Assembly (NCBI GenBank): GCA_037349105.1
Contig: JAYJMM010000097.1
Span: forward strand, 1,922,001-1,986,000
DNA length: 64,000 nucleotides
From: Limnomonas spitsbergensis
Lineage: Eukaryota; Chlorophyta; Chlorophyceae; Chlamydomonadales
Reading direction: 5' to 3'
Below are positions 10,100 through 20,660 of this stretch, in pieces; position 1 is the first letter of the stretch; every line of letters begins with the position of its first letter. The notes under the pieces are model-generated. The model saw only the letters and a list, made by a program, of their open reading frames with translations. It did no database searches and was not told where the DNA came from. The position numbers and the translations under genes are program-made.

Positions 10100-10320
10100 T
10101 GTCGCACCATAAAGCAGTAAACGCGCCAATATGGTAAACTCCGTAATCTCCAGTAAAGGCGCCTTAGAGAGGTGTCCTTCTACTCACAAACAGGCTCCTT
10201 GTACATCAGACAAGAGCTGTTAACTGGCTACTGTAAGGTTCAGCCCTAGCATGGAGTCTCTCTGCCTAGGGATAAGTCTGGGTGTCCCTGTCTCGTGGGT
10301 ACCGCCCCTACTACTTCACT
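10100..10320 (+). repeat. 221-bp direct repeat, left copy (LTR-like)
   Basis: Begins TGTCGCACC and ends CTACTTCACT. It recurs at 11931-12151 with two mismatches noticed by eye (CAG/CGG near its 51st base and ATGG/AGGG further on). A more diverged relative lies on the minus strand at about 43761-43995. Two near-identical direct copies around a 1.6-kb interior are what a small LTR element would leave, but no primer site, gene or target duplication is visible. Confidence 0.8.
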
Positions 10321-10878
10321 ACGAGATGTGCGCATCAGGTCCGTGGCGGACTTCTTCCTCACGACAGTGATGGACGCCTACGGGCAGACTCAGTGACTAC
10401 TCACTGGCTGCGGGTGCTCAACGAGTTAAGCTTCGAAACTTGTATTTGAATGTCAGGCAATATCTTTGGGAGGCACAGGCATTCTGGCTGTCTGGTCGCG
10501 ATCCAGCTGGGCTATGATAAGGGCACTTACCACGTCACACGCGGTGAGGGTACGGGATCGTAGACTGCGAACTACTGTTCGGCAGGGATCTCGTTCCTCA
10601 ACTGAGGTCTTGTTCTCCTGCTATCTCAGCGGAGGTTGAGCTAGTCTTGACTTGATATAGGTACTGACGTTATGAACACCTCAGGCCTCATGCATTGCCT
10701 GGATGCCGGCCGGAGCTTGTTACATAAGAGGTCTGTCCTTTTGAAAGGGACGAAGTAGCTAGTTTGGCAATTGCCGGGATATATATTGAATCGGCAAACC
10801 CTAATTCAGAGTACGGGAAAGCTAAACCCCTAGCGTGAGCGGGTTTCTAGGTTCCAGTTCAAATATGGAGACTCCGCA
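10321..10878 (+). mobile_element. Interior of the 221-bp-repeat element, left part
   Basis: No coding frame. Two blocks (about 10330-10440 and 10720-10878) are homologous to the minus strand of 27560-28230, including GTCCGTGGCGGACTTCTTCC and an AAGGGACGAAGTA motif. The dispersed family is therefore older than the insertion at 10879. The last five bases (CCGCA, 10874-10878) are the left copy of the target duplication of that insertion. Confidence 0.6.
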
Positions 10879-11846
10879 TGTAACAGAGCTGACAGCATGG
10901 GAACGGAGCTGAATGTTGTTACATGCATAGTTATCATCTCCATGCATGCCATGCTAATTTTATTGCTAGTCGTGTATTACTCTACACGGACTGAAGCGTT
11001 TCTCTGACGAACATAGTATTGACAGTTTACGAATGGTAGCTTTGCTTCACTCTATTACGCCAGGTGCTGGTAGCTACGCTTCACTCTATGTAGTAGCTTC
11101 CAGCCGACATGCTAGCTTTATTCCTTTCTTATCCGAATCTGACATGACTGTTTAAAAGGCCTGCCATGGCCTTCTTATACTGTGGCTTTCTGTGCCCAGG
11201 GAGATCATACTTGGAATTGTTTAGGACTCATCTGTTGGACCGCCGTCCGTCTTTGTAACAAGCAAGCGATCGCCCCCTCTCCGGACTCCCCGACTCAGAA
11301 GCTCTCCCCGGTTCCTTTCACTTGAAGCTCACGCTCACAAGTAAGCGTGGCTCATGTTACAATTGGTTTCAGAGCCACGCTTACTTGTGAGCGTGAGCAT
11401 CAAGTGAAAGGAACCGGGGAGAGCTTCTGAGTCGGGGAGTCCGGAGAGGGGGCGATCGCTTGCTTGTTACAAAGACGGACGGCGGTCCAACAGATGAGTC
11501 CTAAACAATTCCAAGTATGATCTCCCTGGGCACAGAAAGCCACAGTATAAGAAGGCCATGGCAGGCCTTTTAAACAGTCATGTCAGATTCGGATAAGAAA
11601 GGAATAAAGCTAGCATGTCGGCTGGAAGCTACTACATAGAGTGAAGCGTAGCTACCAGCACCTGGCGTAATAGAGTGAAGCAAAGCTACCATTCGTAAAC
11701 TGTCAATACTATGTTCGTCAGAGAAACGCTTCAGTCCGTGTAGAGTAATACACGACTAGCAATAAAATTAGCATGGCATGCATGGAGATGATAACTATGC
11801 ATGTAACAACATTCAGCTCCGTTCCCATGCTGTCAGCTCTGTTACA
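10879..11846. mobile_element. Head-to-head LTR palindrome with 5-bp target duplication
   Basis: Left part: a complete 483-bp LTR (10879-11361) with the terminal inverted repeat TGTAACA ... TGTTACA. It is followed by ATTGGTTTCAGAGC (11362-11375), which closely resembles the initiator-Met-tRNA primer binding site of plant LTR retrotransposons (TGGTATCAGAGC). Right part: the same LTR in opposite orientation, 11373-11846, lacking about nine bases of its 3' end and joined at a shared GAGCC. The arms are 474 bp each around a 20-nt spacer; I found one mismatch (at 11399). CCGCA flanks the whole unit on both sides (10874-10878 and 11847-11851), so it was integrated as one piece with LTR 5' ends outermost. 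No internal genes remain. Confidence 0.9.
11362..11375 (+). promoter_or_regulatory. Primer-binding-site-like sequence (Met-tRNA type)
   Basis: TTGGTTTCAGAGC directly follows the TGTTACA end of the left LTR, in the place and spacing expected for reverse-transcription priming. It differs by a single base from the TGGTATCAGAGC form common in plant elements. Its last bases overlap the junction with the inverted LTR. Confidence 0.7.
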
Positions 11847-11851
11847 CCGCA

Positions 11852-11930
11852 GGGAAGCTGCGAAGTCTCCGCGGTCGCAAACTGCGGCCTAAACGGTTTT
11901 GGCACGTATACCGTAATATACCGTGACAGC
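11852..11930 (+). mobile_element. Interior of the 221-bp-repeat element, right part
   Basis: A short stretch that continues the interior interrupted by the palindrome. The segment ending ACCGTGACAGC at the right repeat matches the minus strand near 27560-27620. Joined across the palindrome insertion it regenerates a GC-rich stem (CTCCGCAGGGAAGCTGCG) that also exists, in related form, at about 27630-27650. Confidence 0.6.
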
Positions 11931-12151
11931 TGTCGCACCATAAAGCAGTAAACGCGCCAATATGGTAAACTCCGTAATCTCCGGTAAAGGCGCCTTAGAG
12001 AGGTGTCCTTCTACTCACAAACAGGCTCCTTGTACATCAGACAAGAGCTGTTAACTGGCTACTGTAAGGTTCAGCCCTAGCAGGGAGTCTCTCTGCCTAG
12101 GGATAAGTCTGGGTGTCCCTGTCTCGTGGGTACCGCCCCTACTACTTCACT
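11931..12151 (+). repeat. 221-bp direct repeat, right copy (LTR-like)
   Basis: Partner of 10100-10320, same orientation and about 99% identical. It is preceded by GACAGC and followed by a C-run. The high identity implies a recent origin of this element relative to the diverged relatives elsewhere in the window. Confidence 0.8.
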
Positions 12152-12932
12152 CGCCCCCCCGCTCCTCAGCGTTAAGCCTATCGGTCATGCGCTGGGAGCC
12201 GGAAAAAGGGGTCGGTACTGTTTAGGAAGAAATTTCTGGCAATATGTACACCTCAGAAGATCAAAGTAAAAACAAATCTGCCTGGTTCAGGCCTTCTCCG
12301 CCTTTGCCTGGTTCAGGCTATATACACACATCTGCCTGGTTCAGGCCGTCTTCAAAGCAAAAATCACAAAATCTCCGCAGGCAATGCGCACATACTGCGC
12401 ATCATTCTAAGCATCTCAGCTGCTCAGCACCAAATGTGGCTGTTAATCAGAATCATCTGGCCAGGCTAGGTATAACCGCTGCTCTCGCCCCACTGCGCCA
12501 TAGACGCCTGGTCTTTAAGGCCACAGGAAATGTGCGCCGCAGCAGCGGCATTCTGCCTCCTTGAGTACGATCACTACCCCACAAAATCAAGTCTTGTCGC
12601 CCATTGCTCCAGCATATGTCCTACCGCAGCCTTGCTGCTGCGGCTCTTTGAGAAACAAATTTTCATAACCCGTAGCTGCCCTAGGTCTTGTCGCCACCTA
12701 GCATAATCCGCCATTGGCCCGCTGGCCGCCGGCCCAGCACCTGCCGTGTACTAGGACCAGATGCGCTGCGCCTGAAAGTGTCTTCTGCTGCTCAGTTTCC
12801 TGCCCTTTCCTGCCGGTTACGGTGTGGGTATCGTCATATGCTCAGCGGCCTTGCCGCTCTGGGCTTGGCCTTCCCTGAGGTTCAGGTATCGGTGCACCCT
12901 TCAAGTGCCGATTCCTCCTCTTTGTTGGAAGC
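12152..12932. other. Gene-free stretch between elements
   Basis: About 780 bases without a convincing frame. A short duplicated phrase (TCTGCCTGGTTCAGGC, three times between 12278 and 12350) gives the only internal structure. The region separates the 221-bp-repeat element from gag copy C. Confidence 0.4.
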
Positions 12933-15647
12933 CTAGCGCCACCTTGGCCCATCTATGGACCGCTCGCGGGGTGACACTGGCCTCTCCTCATCCAAGGAAT
13001 ATCTTCCTCCAAAAAGTCTCTGCTTCCAAGAAGCCTCTCGCTCCTCTTCCTCCTCATCCGTCTCTTCCCCCTCTTCCGTCTCATTCTCCTCTTCTGCCGC
13101 AGGCCTGTGATCTGTGACAGACAAGTCCCCCATTTCCAGGGCGAACTTCTCCCACAGCACCACCTGCTGCGTCAGTACAGCGATGTGCTCCTCATCGGTC
13201 ATACTCAAGTACTCTGGCACCGTGATCATGAACGTGCTCAGCTTGACCCTGGTGGCCACTGGCAGCCCCTCATAGAACATGTGCGAGACCGAGTGCCTTC
13301 TGCCAAAGTAGTCCACTGCATCCCTGGAGATCTGCAGCAGCTCTGATGTGGACAGTACTCTGTGCGCAAACGCCTCCACTGTCTCCTCTGGCTTGACCTC
13401 TGGATCCAAGGTTGTTTTGACTCCCAGCTTGAGGTTGGTGATCGCGGATCTCTCATCCGAGGTCGGCTTCCCCACCTCCTCCTTTACCACCCTGATCCAC
13501 AGGGTAAGCAGGGAAACCTCACAGCACTGCTCCTCTGCTGGAGCGGCCCACTGCCCCCCGATCCTTTCCATCTCCTTGGTGGCCCTGTCCACTGCGTGGG
13601 GCGCTGCCCTGATGGCCACCATCAACGGCCCCACACTGGCAGGCTTGTTGTTCCACAACCTGGCCAGGGATCGCACGAGCATGGCCATGGCCGAGGGTGA
13701 CTGGCAGGATCCAACAATTTCCCCTGCCACCACGGCCAACGCCGGTGGTTCATCCGACAGCGCCAGCCTGTTGTGTGATCCCCAATAGCCACACGCTTGG
13801 CAATATTTATTGGCTGCAACCGCGCCCGGGTGTGACATATCCAACACCGGCACGTTGCCTTGGATAGCTGGGATTTTGGTATATTTGGGCACCCCTGCCA
13901 GCTGCAGGACCATCTGCTGCAGCAGCTGCAGGGTCATCCTTGCCTGCTCCCTATTGAGCCTCTTCATTTCCTGGTCGCTGGACTCCCGCCTGGCCCCTGG
14001 CCCGCGCCTGTCCGCTCCACCTGACCCTGACTCGTCTGAACTGGAGTCTGATCCAGATCCGCTACTGTCGCCCCCTGATGGGCTGCGACTGCGCTGGTAC
14101 TGGCTGTTTCTGCGGCCAGCCCCATCATGGGCTTGTCCGCCCCCGGACGACTGTCTGCCGGCCCTGCCCGCGGAGCCTCTGCTCCTCTCGGGTGGCGGCT
14201 GATCAGCCTCATCTCTGCTTTTTCTCTCCTCTGGGCCAGACTCCCGAGGCTGTGATCCTCTGCCGGATTCTGCCTGCCCCCTGGGCGGCTTCTGGCCTGG
14301 CCCGCCTGGCTGTGTCCTCCTGCCGTATTCTGCCGGCCCCCTGGGCGGCTCCTGGCTCTGCCAGCTTGGCTGGTTCTTTCCGTCTGCCTGCCCCCTGGGC
14401 AGCTCCTGGCTCTGCCAGCTTGGTTGTTCCCTGCCGTCTGCCTGCCCCCTGGGCGGCTCCTGGCTCTGCCAGCTTGGCTGGTTCTTTCCGTCTGCCTGCC
14501 CCCTGGGCGGCTCCTGGCTCTGCCAGCTTGGCTGTTCCCTGCCGTATGCCTGCCCCCTGGGCGGCTCCTGGCTCTGCTAGCTTGGCTGGTTCTTTCCGTC
14601 TGCCTGCCCCCTGGGCGGCTCATGTCTCTGCCAGCTTGGCTGTTCCCTGCCGTATGCCCGCCCCATGGGCGGCTCCTGGCTCTGCCAGCTTGGCTGGTTC
14701 TTTCCGTCTGCCTGCCCCCTGGGCGGCTCCTGGCTCTGCCAGCTTGGCTGTTCCCTACCGTCTGCCTGCCCCCTGGGCGGCTCCTGGCTCTGCCAGCTTG
14801 GCTGTTTCTTTCCGTCTGCCTGCCCCCTGGGCGGCTCCTGGCTCTGCCAACTTGGCTGTTCCCTGCCGTATGCCTGCCCCCTGGGCGGCTCCTGGCTCTG
14901 CCAGCTTGGCTGTGTCCCTCCTGTGTAATTCCTGACCCCGGAATCTGACAGCACCTCCTCTCTGGCCTCTCTGGACCCTGGGGTGGGCGCGGCCCTTGCC
15001 TGTTGCTGCCACCTTTGGACCTCCCTGAGCTCCTCAGGTTGCTGCACAGCTGTTTCATAACCTTCCCACTCTTGATCCTCCACTTCTTCATCCTCGGGTT
15101 CAGATCCATGCTCCTCCTGATCTCCCTTCACCCCATTGTCCCACTCATCTGCGAAGGCCTTAACGGCCAGGGCTGCCTCGCGTCCTGCTCCTCCCTTGGA
15201 CGCCTGTCCAAGGGCGGCCAACAGCGTCGCCCTGTCCTGCCCCGTGTGTGGAATCCCCTTCATGGCCTTCGTTGCCCATTCCCTCAGATGATGGGCCCTG
15301 AATTCCTCAATCGCATTCACCTGATCGCTGAAGTGGGAGAAATACCTGGAGCAAACTTGCTTCCACAGGTTCTCCGCCCCCCGCAGAATCCCCCTCCAGC
15401 CGATCGGCTGCAGATCCTCCTCAATCAGCTCCTGTAGATCTGCCACCTTCACCGCCCTGGAGTGCTCTGACTCTCTGGGGCCTTCCTCCTGTGCCCACGC
15501 TGGATTATTGGAAAATCCATACATGCCGCCCCCTCGGCTGCCGCCTCTCTTCACTTGGCCGCTAAATTCCTCCTTGGATCTCTGCACATGCCTGCCCACA
15601 CTGGGGAGAAACCTGGACAAGGGTGTTCCATACACCGTGGACCCTAC
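12933..15647 (-). pseudogene. Gag-like protein, copy C (diverged, one nonsense codon)
   Basis: Minus-strand homologue of the copy A/B gag. The frame runs from the junction at 15647 through an N-terminal region (motifs DLQPIGWRGIL, AIEEFRAHHLREWATKA, GIPHTGQDRATLLAALG), a 51-bp tandem-repeat linker, and the capsid-like half (KYTKIPAIQGNVPVLDMSHP, CEVSLLTLWIRVV), ending in a Glu-rich stretch and TAG at 12933. All halves are in one phase, unlike copies A and B. The frame is broken once, at 14577-14579, where a Trp codon of the linker repeat reads TAG. The zinc knuckle is absent; the frame ends before that point. The 5' end is cut off by the direct repeat that starts at 15648. Confidence 0.75.
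14320..14930 (-). repeat. 51-bp tandem repeat inside gag copy C linker
   Basis: About twelve units of 51 bp encode a 17-residue block (core QPSWQSQEPPRGQADG, alternating with GREQ and GKNQ endings). Copies A and B have no such expansion, only the single related sequence TGGTQPS. It is therefore a lineage-specific expansion within the gag spacer. Confidence 0.85.
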
Positions 15648-16376
15648 TGTCACGACGTATGACTGCACCGTGCGTTTGACTGCGCCAACTGCTTTTTCGG
15701 TTGGAAGTTATGTGTGAACCTGAACAAGTGTGTTTGCCGTCTTAGGGGATCCCGAACTGGGTCCTTTACTTTTTCTTTCTTACTTGATCTCACGGCCTTC
15801 AATAGACTCTTAACGTTTCCAGCTATTGTCCCTGATTATCGATCTGCAAGTTAATCGTCAACCAAAGTCTTACTAAGGGGAAACTGGCAGAGCAGCTAGG
15901 CCAACAGCGACCCTATAAGCATCAACAAGTCTCCTAATACGAAGCTGGCAGTGCATCTAGGCCAACAGTCGACTATCTGCAGCAATTAGAGTTATTCCTG
16001 CCTCTTAACAAGGCATATCTCCAGCCTTAGAGCTGGATATTACCACCAACCCACCATCACATCTCCAATCTACAGCCTTTCCTTTGGCTCCAAGTCGACC
16101 ATCTGATTTATCAGAGATATCTTCAATCACCAGAAGTCGCCAAGCAAGCGACTCATCACCACAGATCAACGGCCACAATCGCCCAAGATCGTCCCAAGAA
16201 ACCCATAAGTACCTCAAGTGTCGAGGCTTTATGAGATCTTGTCAACAGTATCGAAGAAGTCCAGGTGAAGTAGCAAGAGCTATCACCTGTTATCGAGCTG
16301 ATTTCACTGAGTTACAGCAGTGGATCGAGAAGCTCTTACTAAAAGCTCTGTACGAGTTTATTAGTACTTGTTTAAG
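15648..16376 (+). repeat. 729-bp direct repeat, left copy (LTR-like)
   Basis: Begins TGTCACGACGTATGACTGC and ends TTAGTACTTGTTTAAG. It recurs at 25995-26736 at about 97% identity by eye with small indels. It cuts off gag copy C at its left edge and precedes a gag-like gene. It starts with TG, but no terminal CA and no clear primer site follow, so an LTR identity is probable rather than proven. Confidence 0.7.
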
Positions 16377-16449
16377 AAAGAAAAAGTCCGATTAGTCGCA
16401 CCTCTAGTCGACTGTAGCGGAAATCGGTCGTTCCAAAACCGATAAAAAG

Positions 16450-18591
16450 GTGAAAAGGGGCGGCCAAATGGACGAACCAGCACCCCAAATCGTGAAGGAG
16501 ATTCCGAAGAATACTGTTTACCCGAGAACTAGGTCTGCTATAGCAGCTGCTGCTGCTGAAGCCGCTGTAGCAGGGACATCATCTGGCCCTCCGGTTTTGC
16601 CTGTGCAAAGCAAGCCTTTGTGGCAGCAGCAGATGTACAACATGGCTGGACCAGCCAGCAAGGCATGCATGGACAAGCTTAAGCTCAGGCAGGAAGCAGT
16701 GGATCGTGCAAATGCAACGTTGGAAAGCATATCAGAGACATGCATTCTGAAGGAATATGATGACGCATGTATTAAAGGACAGGTGTTGCAAGACGAACGT
16801 AACGAAGCTATCAATGATGCACTCATAGCGTCACCTGCAAAGGTGGACAGGACTTTCATTGACAAGTTGACGTTAAAGGAATGGGAAATGCCATTTGATA
16901 ACCCTGTCTTTCAGTACCTAAGCAAGGAGAGGTCCAAGTACGCGAACACTGGGACTCCGTCTAAGCAAGCCACTAGGCTAGCGGAACAGAGTTTCGGAAC
17001 TGCCATTGAGGGTGGTTCTCACTCAGGGTCTGCTACGTCAGTAGATGCGCCCATGCGAGCACCTGAAATATCTCATGTTGCAAATCTATCGGGGGGGTGG
17101 GCTCCCGTTGCAGGGGGGTGGGCTCCCGTTGCGCATGCCTCAATGCCTTTCGCGGTGCACGAGCCTATGGCTCAGCATGCACCAGTGTCCGTGCCTGTTG
17201 CTGCTGTCGCCCCTGCTCCTCCTCCCACTGCTGCACCTGTCCAGGGTGCACATGGAAGGATAGAGCCTGCCGGCGCAAAACACACCGTGTCAGGGCCTCC
17301 GCTTCCGCCTCCGCGTTCCCCAGCGTCGCTGACAATGGGTGTAACGCCTCCGCCACCGCCCCAAGTCCCGTCAAGGTCGGCTGGACGCATGCACAACAAC
17401 GCACATGTCTGCCCACTGGCTGGACGGTACGAGGACACTGTGCTTCGCATGCAAGGCCTGGCGTCTGTATCAGAAGAACTGGAAGGTGATGGGTCTGGGG
17501 GAAGCACTGGTGAGGACATTACCGCCGGAGACCCCCAAGCACAAGGTAATCGTTCCATGGGACCTGCTGCATCACAGTCATTCCATACTGCAGTGGGCAC
17601 AGAGCACTCGAACTGGAACGCTACCCCTGTTCAAGGTATGGAGGGTTCTGTGCAGGAGAGCTTCAGGGTGAGAGCAGCCCGTGATAGAGAGGCTCTTGCC
17701 CATAGACTACTCCAGGAACATGATCGCCGGCAGCAAGGTGAGGAGGCAACACGAAACGTTGCGATGATCACTGAGCCGCTGCCAATGAGGGCAGCTACCA
17801 GAGGTGCGGCCGCTGTAGCGTTCCAGGTACGTAGGCAGCAAGAGCCGTTCCAAGAGGATCAGAGTAGGTTCAGGCCTGCTCAACATGTACCTCAGGATCC
17901 CGGATGGAATGGGTTTCATGCTGCGTCCTCAGGAGGAGGAGTGCATACCTCGTTTCAACACACGGTGAGAGAGTCTGGCCAAGGTCAGAGGCAATCTCAG
18001 TGTCAGGGTCAAGGCCAGGGTATGAACCAGAACCTGCGCTATGGACAGCAGGATCGGGGTGAGTTCCACGGTGGTGGAACTGGTACTGGCGATAGCCAGA
18101 GGCCAGGAGGAAGCAATCAACCGCATGGTGGTGGACCACCTCCAGGTAGGGGTCAGCCTCCAGCCCACCGCTGGGTGTCAAGACATGGTGTCCTTCACGG
18201 ATCAGCAGCTACTGGCAGGGGTCCTCCTGTAGGAGGAGATCCTGGTGGGGGTCCTCATTCCGAGACTGCTACGCCGGGTCAAGTAAATTGGCTCACAGAT
18301 GTCCGGTTGGACGGGAAGACGTTGATTGACTCCTCCAAAGTTGTTGAATTCTCAGCGACTGAGAGCATCATCTCCCACCGAATTTGGGAACGGTCACTCA
18401 GGTTGTTCTGGGGGAATAACGTGCACAGGTTGCATGATGCTGTGTCTGCCCAGGTGAGCATCATCATGAGCACAATTCTGCCAGCAGGGGTCGCTTTTCT
18501 CAAGAAGCACTTTGCTGAGCTGGAATATCTGTGCCCCAGTGCAATGCCGCCCATGGTGAGAGCCATAGAGGGACGGCAGTACCAGAAATGA
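16450..18591 (+). pseudogene. Gag-like ORF 1 of the 11-kb element (5' part)
   Basis: A frame of 713 codons starting at ATG 74 bases after the left direct repeat. The N-terminal ~190 residues are helical and charged, with an Ala-rich tract. The middle is Pro/Gly/Gln-rich low complexity, and the last ~100 residues are hydrophobic-helical (RIWERSLRLFWGNNVHRLHD). It ends at a TGA that follows an AAA run. The next frame continues the same kind of protein without a gap, so the two ORFs look like one gag broken by a one-base indel at about 18585-18590, or joined by ribosomal frameshifting. Assignment as Gag rests on the zinc knuckle of the following frame. Confidence 0.55.
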
Positions 18592-18619
18592 CTTCCTGCA
18601 GGATGGCACTCAGACCATC

Positions 18620-19612
18620 ATGGGGAATATGAGGAGGAACAAGATGATCTTGATGGGGGTTGAGGAAGCCGGAGTAAGGGAGTATGAGCCTTATCCATTA
18701 CAGGATGAGCCTTACAGCTTCATTGAAGCTCTGTTAATGGTGGCCAAGCGCTACCTCAATGTTGCAACATCAGCCGAAATGGCCATCTGGACCCAGGGCT
18801 GCATCATGGGTAAGCAGAACCAGCTTGATAGGACAGTGCTGGTCAGTGAGAACCCAAGGCAGTTTGGCATCAGATGTCTCTCGGTTTACTCAGCGTTCCA
18901 GGGATCTAACAAGATTGCCTACAATGGGACCATTGAGAGGACGTCCATCATTGACGTGATCATGCGAGGGGTCCCAGTATACCTCCAGGAGGTGTGTGAG
19001 AGGGAGCTTCAGGCTTTGGGTGTTGAAGATGACAACTTCAGCGTCCAGGCTAGTGTGATCATCGAGGCCATGCAGAATGCCTATGAGTACCGTGTCAGAA
19101 CACAGGTCAGGAAGGGTGTCAGGTATGAGGACCTGGCCGCAGAAGGAAGCAAAGATGCTGGTAGAAGGGGTCAGAATGCGACATCCCGGAGCCACGCCAC
19201 TGAGGTGAGGGCAAGTGCAGAGGGTTACCCTAGCACAATGCACCCGCGACGCGGCCCGGCCGCAGGATCAGCCAGGCCCTACCAGGCCGGCAGAGGAGGG
19301 GGCGAGTACAGCAATGTGCAGCGACCCACAGGATCGGGTTACCCATCCAGCAAACCACTGGCAGTTAAGAATTGTCAGATCTGCCACGGTGATCACTACT
19401 TGGACAAGTGTGACCAGTTGACTGCCTTCCTCGCTTCGGCGGCCAGAGGTAAGGCAATGGAAGCTGCAGAGAGGGGGACCAAGACTGCAGCAGCCAAAGT
19501 TGCGGTGGACGGTGTCCCAATGCCGACTGCTGCAGTGGCAAGAGCCAAGGCTGATCCAGGTGAATTGCAAAGAGCTGTGCCTTATGTGTCTCTGGGGCCT
19601 GATTACAACTAA
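18620..19612 (+). pseudogene. Gag-like ORF 2 of the 11-kb element with CCHC-like knuckle
   Basis: A frame of 330 codons, open upstream of its ATG to the end of the previous ORF. The first ~180 residues are a capsid-like helical region. A basic Gly/Arg/Ser linker follows, then a zinc-knuckle variant, C-x2-C-x3-H-x4-C (CQICHGDHYLDKC, about bases 19376-19414), one residue shorter than the canonical spacing. The C-terminal tail is Ala/Lys-rich. No protease or reverse transcriptase follows, so the element is internally deleted or rearranged. It is unlike the copy A/B/C family in sequence. Confidence 0.6.
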
Positions 19613-20339
19613 GCCAGGGGCAGAGGCGCAGTTCAATCTGGACAACCACTATGCTGCATGTGCAGTAGAAGAGGAGCAGAGTGGTGTCAAGTTCCAACAA
19701 CAGGAACGAGGTGAGGACTATGAGCACAAAGATGATGCTGCCTACAGAGGTCCAGGTCTCTCAGCCAATGCCACAGAGTACCAAGGTGCCAGCCGTGAGG
19801 AAGTACACGGTGCACAGCTGTACATGTACCCTGATAGATGGAATGAACCGGGTGACCCTGACAAGTCTCCTGAGCATGAGGCCCAAGGATGCTTCATGTC
19901 AAATTACCACTGACTGGGAGTCCCCGGTATCCACCAGCTGTAAGCTATGGCTGCAGTACTGGGGAATTTGTGGGATGAGTTTGCTAAAAAATAGGGGTTC
20001 CCAGATGGGTTTTAAAGGGAATCCCGGGTCCCGGCCGCGTTAACGTAACTGCCTTGCCCATGCTGACTGACCATTGCAAGCAGCTTTCCCCATTGTGTGC
20101 CCCGACCCAAGGTGCCTGGGTCAGCGTGACGGGCATGCCAGCCTGACCAAGACAGACCAGAGTAACGTAACCTCCGGTAAAAGTTCTCTACTTGTTTTGA
20201 TGGAAGCCTTGTAATCACCTCAAGGTATGTGGGTTCGGTCCTCGCTGTCCTGAGGGACGCTTCGCCTTGGACTCGGTCCAATCCTGAATGGACAAAATGG
20301 TTCATTGCAATTTAATTTTGTGATTCCGACATGAGCTTG
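19613..20339. other. Degenerate sequence after gag-like ORF 2
   Basis: A short frame (to 19913) continues out of phase with the end of gag, with no recognised domain. The rest has no supported gene. Expected pol domains are missing here. Confidence 0.4.
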
Positions 20340-20660
20340 ATGAATGCATCTATCAGATCGTGCATCAACTGATTGCTGTGTTGTACACATCTGCCAGTAC
20401 AAATCATGCAGTACACTGCTGTACATGCCTGCCAGGACTTGCATGTTGTACGTGGCCACTATTGATATTTATACCGTATGGTACACATGTTACACATGCA
20501 GTACAACAGCTGTACCTCGTGCATGGTGTTCATGCAACTCACATCTGCTGTTTAAGCTAGCCAGTACATTTCTGTAGTGCATATCTGTTGTATATGTCTG
20601 ATGTACATTTCTGCAGTACACATCTGCCAGTACACACATGCAACACATAGCTGCCAGCTG
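20340..20660. repeat. Irregular CATCTGCCAGTACA / TGTACATG repeats
   Basis: Short words such as GTACACATCTGC, TGCAGTACA and TGTACATGCCTGCC recur about every 20-30 bases in no strict period. This looks like decayed tandem sequence. Nothing coding is apparent. Confidence 0.6.

Noticed and set aside
10879..11846. Treating the palindrome as only a fold-back sequencing artefact
   Set aside because: The CCGCA duplication, the LTR terminal repeat, the primer site and a mismatch between arms indicate a real insertion, though read-level confirmation is still needed.
12244..12564. A 106-codon ORF between elements
   Set aside because: Its N-terminal half is made of a short duplicated phrase and the rest shows no family or splice structure.
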